38,263 nt of DNA, taken from Nitrospira sp. Its GTDB lineage: Bacteria > Nitrospirota > Nitrospiria > Nitrospirales > Nitrospiraceae. Under the pieces are notes generated by a model. The model worked only from the letters and a program-made list of their open reading frames with translations, did no database searches and was not told the DNA's origin. Position numbers and translations under genes: made by a program. Below, piece after piece: positions 1 through 9,404 of the stretch. The stretch spans positions 1 through 38,263 of the forward strand of contig JANYBU010000359.1 of NCBI GenBank assembly GCA_025360665.1, given 5' to 3'. Position 1 is the stretch's first letter, and each line of letters opens with the position of its first letter.

Positions 1-218
1 ACATGTCTACAGATATTGTCGGTCTCAGTTTTCGAGAAAACCCCGCTTTCATGCGCCCTGCAGCTCGATGACCCTCGAACCGAACCACCAGTAGACGCCA
101 ACCAATTGATTTTGTTCAACCTTTAACCGGACACCTGTGAGCGTGCATATATATTTTTTCCGTAGCTAGCTAACAGGCTCTTGCATTATCCAACTCGCGC
201 TGGCCACTTCTTTTGTCC

Positions 219-410
219 TCAGCGCCGGATCGTCAGCGGGGAGGCAGCCATCGCATGCCACCTGTCGCTCGACAGATGGATATCATACATCGTGCCACCG
301 GGTGACGGCAGCCAGGTCTTCGGGAGAGGAGGCGAACAGCCGCCCAGCAGGACAGCGGCGCTCAGAAGACAGGTAACGATCACAGGACAAATAATCCGAT
401 TGCTCGCCAT
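219..410 (-). CDS. small putative lipoprotein
   Basis: MASNRIICPVIVTCLLSAAVLLGGCSPP: signal peptide with LGGC lipobox; AGGAGGTCC ribosome-binding site directly upstream of the ATG at 410. Confidence 0.6.
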   Translation of the reverse strand: MASNRIICPVIVTCLLSAAVLLGGCSPPLPKTWLPSPGGTMYDIHLSSDRWHAMAASPLTIRR

Positions 411-478
411 GGAGGACCTCCTTGCAATAGATTTCGATGCTCGCTGATATCCGCTACTCATGCAGGATAAAATGACCG

Positions 479-976
479 ATGGAGTCTCTCAATGCACAGA
501 TCGTTTCTTCGCCGACGTTCTTCGCCGATGCAATGCTCGGCAGACTGGCCCGCTGGCTCCGGATGCTTGGATACGACACAGCCTACGAAAAGGTCATTTC
601 CGATGAGGCGCTGACCGCGCGTGTTTTGACAGAACATCGGTGGCTACTCACCCGGGATGGATACCTCGCGCAACGCAAGGTCCTTCGAAATCGCCACACG
701 CTCATTGTCAGCGACCATCTGCAGGACCAGCTCCGGCAACTCCGGTCGGAGTTGCACCTTGAGCTTGATCTCGGTGACAGAACCGCAAGCCGGTGCGCCG
801 AATGCAACGTTCTCCTGAGGCCAATTCCGCACGCGGAAGCCGCTCACGCAGTCCCCGCCTATGTCGCAAGCCAACACGGCACATTTGCGCACTGTCCCCG
901 CTGTGAGCGCATCTACTGGCCGGGCACGCACTGTATATACATGCGCGCGCTCCTCCAAGAACTAGGGGTCTCATGA
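479..976 (+). CDS. Mut7-C RNase domain protein
   Basis: FFADAMLGRLARWLRMLGYDTAY...LLTRDGYLAQRK plus C-terminal CxxC...CxxC zinc ribbon, typical of Mut7-C (PF01927). Confidence 0.85.
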   Translation: MESLNAQIVSSPTFFADAMLGRLARWLRMLGYDTAYEKVISDEALTARVLTEHRWLLTRDGYLAQRKVLRNRHTLIVSDHLQDQLRQLRSELHLELDLGDRTASRCAECNVLLRPIPHAEAAHAVPAYVASQHGTFAHCPRCERIYWPGTHCIYMRALLQELGVS

Positions 977-983
977 GAACACG

Positions 984-1169
984 GGGCCGGTTCCCGAACA
1001 AACGCCGCAAGTCGCCTTTGTCGCGGGAGTGCTGGGTCCCCTCATCGGCGCAGATCTGCTCCCTCCCCGTGACATTAAGGCCCTTGAGACCGAAGTCACC
1101 AGTATCGGAGGCGCTGGCATGTTTGACGGCATTGCCCTCTCCGAAATCGTCGCCGCCTACCTCGCGTGA
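984..1169 (+). pseudogene. C-terminal relic of a DUF1614 family protein
   Basis: Frame with no start codon reads QTPQVAFVAGVLGPLIGADLLPPRDIKALETEVTSIGGAGMFDGIALSEIVAAYLA*, resembling the DUF1614 C-terminus. Confidence 0.6.
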
Positions 1170-1205
1170 ATCACTGTCTAATACGACCCTGTCGCTCCCA
1201 ATCCC

Positions 1206-2195
1206 TCAGGACACTTCGAGCATTCCCACGCCGTCGTGAAACAGAATCCTGCTGCCAAAGGCGGCGCACTTGGCTTGCATGGTCCTTTGCAAAAATGCGA
1301 TCTCCTGGTCCTTCGCCAGCCGGACATACAAGTCTTCGATGCACACGGGATGCAGAAAGATACGCGCGATGCGGCCTCGTTCGAGTTCCAACACCAACAA
1401 GAAGGAGAGATCGTTGCGCTCGGTTGAATCGACCGCATAGTCGTCGATGAAATCGCCGGTCGAGTAGAGGATGGCCTTGCCCTTGTAGATTTCGATGCCT
1501 TGCGGTGTGTGGTTGGAGTGGCCCCAGTAGAGATCGGCTCCGAGATCGATGATCTGATAAGCGAGCGCCCGCATTGCCGCCGAGGGGGGACCCCAGTTGG
1601 GCCCGACGTGCGCGCTGACAATCACGAGATCAGCCTGACGGCGGACCTGTTTCAAGGCCTGCGCAAGCCGAGACCCATAGGGTTCGACCAAACCCTTCGC
1701 ATCGTAGGCAATGTAGTGCGTGCCCGGCTTCTTCTCTCCCGCTTCCCATTCCGGCTCGTTGTCCGTGAGGGAGACGACTCCGAGCCGGCCTTGCGGCAAG
1801 TCCAGGATGGCCGGTGTGAGCGCCTCCATCAATGAGGCACCGGCGCCCGTCCGTTTGACGCCGGCTCGATCGAGCAGTGCGAGGCATTCGATCAATGCAT
1901 CCGTCCCGTAATCCAAGACGTGATTGTTGGCCAAGGTGACGCAGTCAATCTTGGCGGCGCGAAGAAAGTCGGTCGCACGGGGATGGGCACGGAAATGAAA
2001 GACTTTGGAATCGGGCTGCCACTCACGCCCCCGCCCGCTGATCACACACTCCAGATTGATCAGCCGTCGATCCGCCTTGAGCATCAGCGGCAACACATCG
2101 CTCCAGATCTTGTCCGGGCCGATCGACTGATTACGGATCACGTACTGATCCACCAGCCGCCCCAGCATGACATCCCCGGTCAGTGCGATCTGCAT
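1206..2195 (-). CDS. CapA family metallophosphatase (poly-gamma-glutamate/capsule biosynthesis type)
   Basis: ALTGDVMLGRLVD... NLECVIS... TLANNHVLDYG... VSAHVGPNW... GHSNHTPQGIEIYKGKAILYSTGDF motifs. Confidence 0.9.
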   Translation of the reverse strand: MQIALTGDVMLGRLVDQYVIRNQSIGPDKIWSDVLPLMLKADRRLINLECVISGRGREWQPDSKVFHFRAHPRATDFLRAAKIDCVTLANNHVLDYGTDALIECLALLDRAGVKRTGAGASLMEALTPAILDLPQGRLGVVSLTDNEPEWEAGEKKPGTHYIAYDAKGLVEPYGSRLAQALKQVRRQADLVIVSAHVGPNWGPPSAAMRALAYQIIDLGADLYWGHSNHTPQGIEIYKGKAILYSTGDFIDDYAVDSTERNDLSFLLVLELERGRIARIFLHPVCIEDLYVRLAKDQEIAFLQRTMQAKCAAFGSRILFHDGVGMLEVS

Positions 2196-2248
2196 GGCAG
2201 GCCCATTCCCTCAGGCGGTCCATGACGCAGTACGATCGGCACAGTCTG

Positions 2249-2710
2249 CTACCTCCCGAACCGTCCCATGAGCTGCGCTTCTGCCAGGATATGTCCCTTG
2301 CACGAGTCCAACACCTGAGCCTTGGTCGCGCGGGGCTTCAGATTCAACGTGACATCCAGCGCATAGAGCGTGAAGTAGTACCGATGGGGCTTGCCCGGCG
2401 GCGGGCAGGGCCCTCCGTAGCCGATGCGCTTGAAGTCGTTCAGGCCTTGCAGAGCCTCGTTGGGCAAACGGTCCTTAGGAGGAACGCCCTCCGTGAGCCC
2501 GCGCAGGTCAAGCGGGAGATCGTAGATCACCCAGTGCACCCATGTGCCGACAGGCGCATCGGGATCGTCCACAATGATGACGAAGCTTTTCGTCGCAGCA
2601 GGCGGCACACCCCAATGGAGCGGCGGCGACAGATCCTCACCTTCACAGGTATACCGGCGTGGGATGGGATCGCCGGCTTTGAATGCTGAACTTGTGAGTT
2701 CAAAGGCCAT
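2249..2710 (-). CDS. YbhB/YbcL family Raf-kinase-inhibitor-like protein (PEBP)
   Basis: MAFELTSSAFKAGDPIPRRYTCEGEDLSPPLHW... VDDPDAP...WVHWVIYDLP...GYGGPCPPPGKPHRY. Confidence 0.95.
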   Translation of the reverse strand: MAFELTSSAFKAGDPIPRRYTCEGEDLSPPLHWGVPPAATKSFVIIVDDPDAPVGTWVHWVIYDLPLDLRGLTEGVPPKDRLPNEALQGLNDFKRIGYGGPCPPPGKPHRYYFTLYALDVTLNLKPRATKAQVLDSCKGHILAEAQLMGRFGR

Positions 2711-2717
2711 AGGTTTG

Positions 2718-3602
2718 TTAACTCCTATACACCAGCACCGAACAGGGGGCATGTTTCACGACCGTGTCGGCCACGCTCCCCATGAAATATTCGTGAGCGC
2801 TGCGTCCGCTGCGAGACCCGACGACGATGAGGTTGGCCCGCTCACGCCCAGCGACTGTGACGAGCTCTGCCCCTGGAGGGCCGGACAGTACAATTCCTTT
2901 CGCGGAGAATCCGGCTTTCCGCAACGTTCCTGCCACTCGGGCAGCAAGTTTTTGGGCTTCACGTCTGAGTACTCCCTCGACCTGATCGCCCACCGCAAGG
3001 GCCCGAGCGGGGAGGCGAAGGCTGTCCATAGGGAGAGGGGGAATCACACTGGCGACCGTCACAGCCGGACGAATGTGTTCAGGTAACTGTCTCAGCCATG
3101 CGACAGCTTCCCACGACTCGATGGAGCCATCCGCGCCGAGCACGACTCGCTTGAGCCTGTTCGCCGGCTTCTTGACCACGAACACGGGACAGGGAGCCTG
3201 CATGAGCAACTTCCTCGAGACACTGCCTAAGAGCATCGGTTGAAACTCGGTCACCCCTCGTGACCCGATGACGAGGAGATCAGCCTGCTCCCGCTTGGCG
3301 GAGCGGGCGACCGCGTCAGCCGGACTTCCGCGCAAGAGTTTGGCCCGGACCGGCCCCCACGATCTGGAGGCTTTCAACTCCGCCCATTCCAGCACCCGCG
3401 CCGCGCCTTCGAGCGAACACTCCAACACATTCACCAATGCCGAGCGGGTTTTCCGATCCAGCTTCGGCAGGGATTTAAACTGAGTCATATCGAACGCATG
3501 GACCAACAATAGGGAGCAGTCGTCCGGACTGCAGACGTGCGGCAGCCAGTCTAGAGCCCACTGGGAGTGACGGGAACCATCGATGGCGCAGAGGATCTTC
3601 AT
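2718..3602 (-). CDS. tandem universal stress protein (two UspA domains)
   Basis: MKILCAIDGSRHSQWAL... and second domain ADGSIESWEA; two G-x2-G-x9-G(S/T) motifs (GSRGVTEFQPMLLGSVS; GSRSGRSAHEYFMGSV). Confidence 0.92.
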   Translation of the reverse strand: MKILCAIDGSRHSQWALDWLPHVCSPDDCSLLLVHAFDMTQFKSLPKLDRKTRSALVNVLECSLEGAARVLEWAELKASRSWGPVRAKLLRGSPADAVARSAKREQADLLVIGSRGVTEFQPMLLGSVSRKLLMQAPCPVFVVKKPANRLKRVVLGADGSIESWEAVAWLRQLPEHIRPAVTVASVIPPLPMDSLRLPARALAVGDQVEGVLRREAQKLAARVAGTLRKAGFSAKGIVLSGPPGAELVTVAGRERANLIVVGSRSGRSAHEYFMGSVADTVVKHAPCSVLVYRS

Positions 3603-4287
3603 GCCGGGAGTTTCCTCTCTGGCGTAAGCGCCCTGCGGACTTTCTCCAGGCACGTGATCACCTCCTCATCCTCGACCTGAGGAAACTGTTCATAGAACTG
3701 GCCGATCCCGAAGAACCACTCGGACGTGTGCAGGACCACCACGTCATCGACAAGCATCTTCAGTTCGGCCAATACTCGTGGCGGCGCGACCGGCACCGCG
3801 GCAACGATCCTTGCCGTCTCCGCCTTGAGCAGGGCGCCCAGCGACGCATAGAACGTCGCCCCTGTCGCAATACCGTCGTCCACCAGGATGACCGCCTGCC
3901 CTTTCAACGAGGGAAGTGCCCGTCCACCCCGATACCGTTCAATCCTCCGGCGGATTTCGCTCTCCTGACAGAGAACCTCCTCGTCCACGTCGGCTTTGCT
4001 CACGTGATACTCCCGGATCACATCCTCGTTCATATGCCGGTAGCCGGTTTCGGCCAGGGCGCCCATTGCGAGTTCAGGATTCGAGGGGCTCCCAACTTGC
4101 GCGTGATGAACACATCCAAAGGGAGTCGCAACGCCAGACTGATGTCGTAGCCCACCACAACTCCGCCGCGAGGCAACGCGATGATGATCGTATTCTTCGC
4201 TTCCTTGTAATGGAGAAGCTTCTGAGCCAGCCGCTGGCCTGCATCGTGGCGATCCCGAAACAGAGCAAACTCACCGGTTTTAATCAT
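3599..4287 (-). pseudogene. phosphoribosyltransferase family protein, split by an apparent 1-nt frameshift
   Basis: MIKTGEFALFRDRHDAGQRLAQKL..ALPRGGVVVGYDISLALRLPLDVFITRKLGAP in one frame, continuing as NPELAMGALAETGYRHMNEDV...VILVDDGIATGATF in another; break near 4079-4092. Confidence 0.8.
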
Positions 4288-4829
4288 CGTTTCCCCTCCC
4301 GCAACGGGATCCATTGAGGCGACCCCCAATAAGGCCCCCAGTAGGCACCGAAGTATGGATATGGACGGCCCCACCACACGGGAACCTTGGGAGGCCAGAC
4401 TGTCACGGCCTTGATGTCCAGGGTGGGATAGACATAGTCAACCTCGTCTATCGGCAAGGTGGCCGATCCGGTTACTTCGCCAACCACCGTCACGCGCGTC
4501 CCCAGTGGGATCGTCGCCGGATCCAGGAACTCCTTGTGGAAGGCGAGGAAGCGCCCCTGGGAGTCAGTCAAGCGACCTGTCGGCTCGTAGTCTTCGCCCA
4601 GAGGTAACTCAAGGATTTCGATCCTCGTCCCGTCCTGTTTCAACGGTCTGGCCGTCAAGACCATCCCGCCCACCACGATCAAACGGCCTGTGTATGAGAG
4701 CGGGGACGCCTTCACTTGCAGAAACGAAACATGCTCATCGACCTTGTCTTTGAGATCGGAAGGAACGACGGAAACCCCCGCGCATCCCGCCAACAAAACA
4801 CTCACCCCCATAGCAGCAAGACCCCTCAT
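4284..4829 (-). CDS. slp: Slp family outer membrane lipoprotein
   Basis: MRGLAAMGVSVLLAGCAG lipobox; LVVGG..L..R..EILELPL......DSQGRFLAFHKEFLDPA...G..VTVVGEVTG pattern of Slp. Confidence 0.85.
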   Translation of the reverse strand: MRGLAAMGVSVLLAGCAGVSVVPSDLKDKVDEHVSFLQVKASPLSYTGRLIVVGGMVLTARPLKQDGTRIEILELPLGEDYEPTGRLTDSQGRFLAFHKEFLDPATIPLGTRVTVVGEVTGSATLPIDEVDYVYPTLDIKAVTVWPPKVPVWWGRPYPYFGAYWGPYWGSPQWIPLREGKR

Positions 4830-4849
4830 TGAATCCTTCCATGCATCAA

Positions 4850-5039
4850 CCCGCATTATTCACGAAGGCTTCTACTGCAACCGCCGATACGCCGCTCCGA
4901 CAAGCCTGATGGCGGGCGGGCTCGCCGCTCGGTCGGTCAACATACTGTTTCAAGTATGCCTCCCTCCCTCACCGCTCCGCGCGCCCGTCTCGCGTGGCGT
5001 CTCAGCGGTTTCGTCACGAACCCTCGTGAACAATGCGGG
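4850..5039. repeat. MITE-like repeat family 1, copy A
   Basis: Terminal inverted repeats cccgcattattcacga / tcgtgaacaatgcggg; internal similarity to the copies at 16155 and 28792. Confidence 0.75.
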
Positions 5040-5253
5040 TTTAAGTAGTCTCCCCCAGTGACTGAGCAAGACGGATGCCGAAGTCATTCCCAAAGAGAAA
5101 AACGTAACCTGCTGAACCTTCGAAGAAAGTTGGATCGCGGGCGGCACACCAGAGCGATTCGCAGGGGTCAGTTGAGGGAAATTTCCACAGTGCCCGAATG
5201 TTGCTGCGGCAAGGAGGGGCAATCGGACGAATCCGGACGGCTCCAGCAGAACC

Positions 5254-5381
5254 AGCAGGCTGTTCAAAAAGTTCGACCAGCAAGACCGCAGCGAGTGAAG
5301 GGCCGAGGCGTACCCTCTGGGGTACGTTGAGGGTCTGAACGATGCGAGAACGACGCTGGCGGACTTTTTCAACAGCCTGCT
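5254..5381. repeat. palindromic interspersed repeat family 2, copy A
   Basis: agcaggctgttcaaaaag...ctttttcaacagcctgct ends; near-identical core in copies at 20967 and 37027. Confidence 0.85.
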
Positions 5382-5469
5382 AGTCGGACTTCCCCTTCCG
5401 CCAGAAGATCCACAAGAGCACCGCGGCCACGACAGCCGCGAGTATCAGTTCAAATATTTCAGCAGACAT
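5380..5469 (-). CDS. 29-aa single-TM small protein
   Basis: MSAEIFELILAAVVAAVLLWIFWRKGKSD*: hydrophobic helix with basic C-terminus; TAG stop falls on the family-2 repeat edge. Confidence 0.45.
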   Translation of the reverse strand: MSAEIFELILAAVVAAVLLWIFWRKGKSD

Positions 5470-5511
5470 AGATGCACACAACGAGAGACTGTCAGCTCGT
5501 CTCCTCTCACA

Positions 5512-5545
5512 GGATGCTGAAAAGTCCGCCGGCGACGTTCCGCTG
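5512..5545. repeat. partial (half-site) family 2 repeat
   Basis: caggatgctgaaaagtccgccggcgacg matches the family-2 end. Confidence 0.5.
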
Positions 5546-5556
5546 CCTCACGCCTC

Positions 5557-6282
5557 TCACGGACGGACCTCCATGCAATTGTCGACCTTGTCAACCCCGA
5601 AGACATACCAGGAATCGAACTCGGCCATCTCCTTCTGCGGCGCAGAGGGCGCGTCTCCTTCCAGCGTGACCACCGCCTTCTTCACCGTCACACGGATGCG
5701 CTCGACGTTGACGAAGGGATCCTTTTCCAACACGAAGCGCACCGCTTTCGCAATTTCCTCATCGGAATCTTCCTGCAGCGGGACGACCTCCATGCCATTG
5801 ATGACGTCTCGACTCCCAGGGACCCACCAGGCCAGCACGCCGGCCAGCCGCTTCTGGATGAGGCTGGTGACATGATCGTCCAGGAGCACGACCCCGTCTG
5901 TGACGGACAGTTGAATCACCCCATGCGGCGTCAGGGTCGCCTCCCTGACGGTTTCCCACGTCCCTTTGCGCTTCACCTGAATCGTACAGTTCTGCAAGCC
6001 GGGCTCTTGAAGCAACGCATCGCGCACGGCGTCCAGGATCGCTCCATCGCCCATGTGGGTGGAAGGCGTCACGTGCAGTCGATCCACGATGCCTGTGACT
6101 CCGGGAACAGCAATCGCGAGTTCCAGGGACAATTTCTTTGCCGCCACATGCTCCGCCTCACCCTCCAGGGTGAGCACTCCGTCGCTGAAGTCCATGCGAA
6201 CGGGATGCTTGTGCAAGTTGATACGCCTCTCCCGCTCGAATGCCGCACGGACCGCTGTGAGGACGTGACCCTCATTCGTCAT
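5557..6282 (-). CDS. BON domain protein (multiple BON domains)
   Basis: VRAAFERERRINLHKHPVRMDFSDGVLTLEGEAEHVAAKKLSLELAIAVPGVTGIVDRLHV; further BON-like modules follow. Confidence 0.88.
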   Translation of the reverse strand: MTNEGHVLTAVRAAFERERRINLHKHPVRMDFSDGVLTLEGEAEHVAAKKLSLELAIAVPGVTGIVDRLHVTPSTHMGDGAILDAVRDALLQEPGLQNCTIQVKRKGTWETVREATLTPHGVIQLSVTDGVVLLDDHVTSLIQKRLAGVLAWWVPGSRDVINGMEVVPLQEDSDEEIAKAVRFVLEKDPFVNVERIRVTVKKAVVTLEGDAPSAPQKEMAEFDSWYVFGVDKVDNCMEVRP

Positions 6283-6301
6283 GACACACTCCTTCTTGTC
6301 T

Positions 6302-6330
6302 GGCAGGATGCTGAAAAAATCCGCCAGCAA
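6302..6330. repeat. partial (half-site) family 2 repeat
   Basis: ggcaggatgctgaaaaaatccgccagcaag. Confidence 0.5.
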
Positions 6331-6337
6331 GTCTTGT

Positions 6338-6446
6338 TCATTTGGTCTATCTGGTTTGTTTGGTCTCTCTGGTCTGTCTGGTTTTTTGGTAGAACGAAAC
6401 TAACCAGATGAACCAAATCAACCAGATAAACAAAACAAACCAGAAG
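6338..6446. repeat. low-complexity TCTGGTTTG-type palindromic repeat
   Basis: catttggtctatctggtttgtttggtctctctggtctgtctggttttttgg ... ccagatgaaccaaatcaaccagataaacaaaacaaaccag; the two halves are roughly reverse complementary. Confidence 0.7.
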
Positions 6447-6461
6447 CCTGCGGGCAGAGAC

Positions 6462-7583
6462 TCAACCTTGCTCAGGTCGTGCGGCCTCCGGGCCAGCAAA
6501 CTCTTCCAGCAGTTTCCGCTGCCGCGGCGTGAGATTGGTCGGGGTGCGGACCTCCGTGACCACAAACAAATCCCCCTTCCCCTTGCCCTCCAGGCGTGAC
6601 ATCCCCTTTCCACTGAGCCGCAACGCCGTGCCGCTCTGCGTGCCGGCGGGAACGGTGACCCGCAAGGTCTCTCCCCCCAGCCCCGTCACGGAAATCTCAG
6701 TGCCCAGCGCCGCCTCAGGAAACGTGACCTTCTTCACCATATAGAGGTCGTCACCGTGCCGATCGAAGGAGGGATGGGGCCGCAAGTGCGGACGAATCAG
6801 CAGATCTCCCGGCGGACCGCCATTGGCGTTCGGCTCTCCCTGTCTCGCGAGCCGGATCATCATCCCGTCATCCACCCCGGAAGGAATCTGTACCTTGAGC
6901 CGATGGGTCACAAACTCATACCCGTTTCCCTGGCACGTCGTGCAAGGGGTCTCGATGAGTTGGCCGCGCCCGTGGCAGCGGGAGCACGTTGTCAGCGTGA
7001 CCATGCGCATACCCTTGCTGGTTTTGGCATGCTGTGTCTGACCGGTTCCGCCACAGTCGGGACAGGGTTTCGGCTTCGTCCCAGGCTTGGCGCCACTCCC
7101 TGCGCAGGGCGCGCATTTCTCGGATCGGGTGATCGGAATCTCGCGTTCGCCTCCCTTGGCGGCCTCTTCCAAGGTGAGATCCAAGTCATACCGCAAATCC
7201 ACGCCCCGGCTCGCCCCGGAACGGGGTCTCGCGCGTTGACCCAAGAAGTCGCCAAACGCACTGGACAAATCATCGAACCTGCCGCCGAAGAAATCGCCAA
7301 ACTGAAAATCGCGCATGAGATCTTCAGCGGTCCAGCGTTCGCTGACCCCCGCATGACCGGTCGCATCGTACTCGTGACGTTTCGCATCGTCTGATAAAAC
7401 CGCATAGGCCTCAGCGATTTCTCTGAACTTGGCCGTGGTATCCGGATCCTTATTCCGGTCCGGATGATATTTGAGCGCCAGCTGACGATAGGCCTGCTTC
7501 AGTTGATCCCGGGTGGCAGACCGATCCACGCCCAGGATTTCGTAGTAATCACGCTTCGTTTCAGTGGTCGGCACTTTTCCCAT
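6462..7583 (-). CDS. dnaJ: molecular chaperone DnaJ (J domain plus Zn-finger)
   Basis: [35 protein letters not shown]; CxxCxGxG-type repeats; C-terminal substrate-binding domain. Confidence 0.96.
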   Translation of the reverse strand: MGKVPTTETKRDYYEILGVDRSATRDQLKQAYRQLALKYHPDRNKDPDTTAKFREIAEAYAVLSDDAKRHEYDATGHAGVSERWTAEDLMRDFQFGDFFGGRFDDLSSAFGDFLGQRARPRSGASRGVDLRYDLDLTLEEAAKGGEREIPITRSEKCAPCAGSGAKPGTKPKPCPDCGGTGQTQHAKTSKGMRMVTLTTCSRCHGRGQLIETPCTTCQGNGYEFVTHRLKVQIPSGVDDGMMIRLARQGEPNANGGPPGDLLIRPHLRPHPSFDRHGDDLYMVKKVTFPEAALGTEISVTGLGGETLRVTVPAGTQSGTALRLSGKGMSRLEGKGKGDLFVVTEVRTPTNLTPRQRKLLEEFAGPEAARPEQG

Positions 7584-7647
7584 CCTGTTCCTACCTGCTA
7601 GGCTTTCGGGCTTCGCACCTCCGAATGCCCGTCTCGCTTCGCATCTG

Positions 7648-7695
7648 CTCGCGTTCGCGACGAACCGTCATGACTCATGCGGCCGAAGGGCTAAC
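7648..7695. repeat. degenerate right-end fragment of repeat family 1
   Basis: tcgcgttcgcgacgaaccgtcatgactcatgcggccgaagggctaac resembles gatttcgcgacgaaccgtcatgaataatgcgggctaac. Confidence 0.5.
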
Positions 7696-8899
7696 AGACC
7701 GCATAATCTCCCTTAGCCAGCGCCTGGCAAAAAGGCGTCATTCTGCGCAGGGCCTGCTGAACCTGCCTACCGATCAGCGGCTCAACCGAAGCCAACGACA
7801 CCCCCTGCGCCAGATGGACCTCGACCATGACGAACTGCGGCGATGACACTGGTCGGCCAATCTGGCTCGTCAACCAGACCGTCACTTCACGGAGCCCCTT
7901 CACGTTCCGGTGGATCTGCCCAGCCAGCACATGAGCAAGCACGTTGTAGATCTTCCCCACATGCGCCATAGGATTTTTCCCGGCGGCCGCTTCCGCACTG
8001 GCCGGCCGTCGGAGCGAGATCACCCCGCACACGCGATTCCCTCGCCCCACCTCGCCCGAATCGCCCGCTTCCGCTGACGTGCCAAGTAACGAGAGGTACA
8101 TCCCCTCGACTCCCGCTCCGCGACGATCCAACGCATTGAGCGTGACCTCGGCTGACAGCTTCGGCCCCGCCTTCTGTTTCACGAAGGACTGCAAGGCCTT
8201 CAACACCTCAGCCTTGCGCGAAAAGTATTGAGACCCTGTCCGAATGGCTGAAGCCAGCAAAGGCATCGCGACCGTGAGCGCCACCTCCCCCCTCGTCCGC
8301 ACGCCAAGCACCTTGACGTCTTGTCCCGTATCCGGAAATGCCTTCTTAAAGGAAGGGCTGTTCAGAAACTGTTCGACCTGAAAGACTAATCGCTCAGTCG
8401 GGGTGAAGGGCGCGTAGCCCACCGCAGCGGAGGTATCATTGGCAACCGGGCCTCCCAGCCGCTCACTCACTGATTGAAGTTCCGCGGGAGCCGGCTTCAG
8501 CTCCACCTGGCACATGAGGTGCTTGAGGGGGTCCACGTGCGGGAGGTGCTGCCTGAACCATGTAGAGGCAACCCGCTCGGCGATCTCCTCCACCGGCACC
8601 AATTTCTTTCGCCACTCGAATGTCGCCCGATCTCCCATGACCAAACGCATCGGCGTGATGACATGGCCTCCGCCGGGACGGCAGTCCACCTCACCCGCCA
8701 CCAACAGCCCCTTATCGGCGTTAAAGTGAAGCACGCGCCCACATATCTTCAGATAGGCTTGCGCCAACTCGACCGCGACCTGCTCCATCACCGCATCGCA
8801 GATCGTGTCGGGGTGACCCAAACCCTTCCGCTCGACAATTTCGAATGGCTGGTCGGCGAGGAGATCGTACGTTGATTTCAGAATCATCGGCTTCGTCAT
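7691..8899 (-). CDS. archaeal-type methionine adenosyltransferase
   Basis: VERKGLGHPDTICDAVMEQV...HFNADKGLLVAGEVDCRPGGGHVITPM...SAEAAAGKNPMAHVGKIYNVLA matches PF01941 rather than bacterial MetK. Confidence 0.88.
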   Translation of the reverse strand: MTKPMILKSTYDLLADQPFEIVERKGLGHPDTICDAVMEQVAVELAQAYLKICGRVLHFNADKGLLVAGEVDCRPGGGHVITPMRLVMGDRATFEWRKKLVPVEEIAERVASTWFRQHLPHVDPLKHLMCQVELKPAPAELQSVSERLGGPVANDTSAAVGYAPFTPTERLVFQVEQFLNSPSFKKAFPDTGQDVKVLGVRTRGEVALTVAMPLLASAIRTGSQYFSRKAEVLKALQSFVKQKAGPKLSAEVTLNALDRRGAGVEGMYLSLLGTSAEAGDSGEVGRGNRVCGVISLRRPASAEAAAGKNPMAHVGKIYNVLAHVLAGQIHRNVKGLREVTVWLTSQIGRPVSSPQFVMVEVHLAQGVSLASVEPLIGRQVQQALRRMTPFCQALAKGDYAVC

Positions 8900-9404
8900 G
8901 CAAGAGTCCCTCTTTCCTTTCCGGGCATCGCCCGTCGCCCGGCACGCCCGTCATACCTCTCCGAGCCACGAGATAGCCGTTCCAGGCCATGAAGCTAAAG
9001 AAATTGAGTCACGTGAACGGTCTCCAGGAAAGGTAGGCGCTCCACCTCACCGTCTCACCAGCCAGCAGATGTCCAGCCATCTCGTCCGATTTGACCATGT
9101 GCTCGGTTCAAGTCTTTCCGTCGTGCGCCAGGGAGTGAATCGAGTGCCTCGCCTTCTCAGCTGAGCAAGGCCGGTACCATCCGCCGAGAGCGAGCCATAC
9201 CCCAAGTCCATCGGGAAATCAGTAGATTAGAGCGGACAACTCAGCCGCACTTCCAGAACCAAGGGATATCTTGCTACAACGACCAGGCTCAACATGTAGT
9301 GAAAAGCTACAGAAGCCGTGAGGAAATTGTGTCTATGCTCTACTTCTCACGGCACCAGGCTTGCTCATTCTGCCAGGCATCATTACATAGGCTCCGTATC
9401 TCTT

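Noticed and set aside
1178-1621. 147-aa minus-strand ORF (MSARTSGPTGVPPRRQ...)
   Set aside because: Alternate frame inside the CapA gene; composition is typical of GC-rich shadow ORFs.
4079-4092. Programmed ribosomal frameshift in the phosphoribosyltransferase
   Set aside because: No slippery heptamer or downstream structure apparent; simple indel is more likely.
4690-5061. 123-aa plus ORF through Slp upstream DNA and a repeat
   Set aside because: Mostly repeat family 1 sequence and slp antisense.
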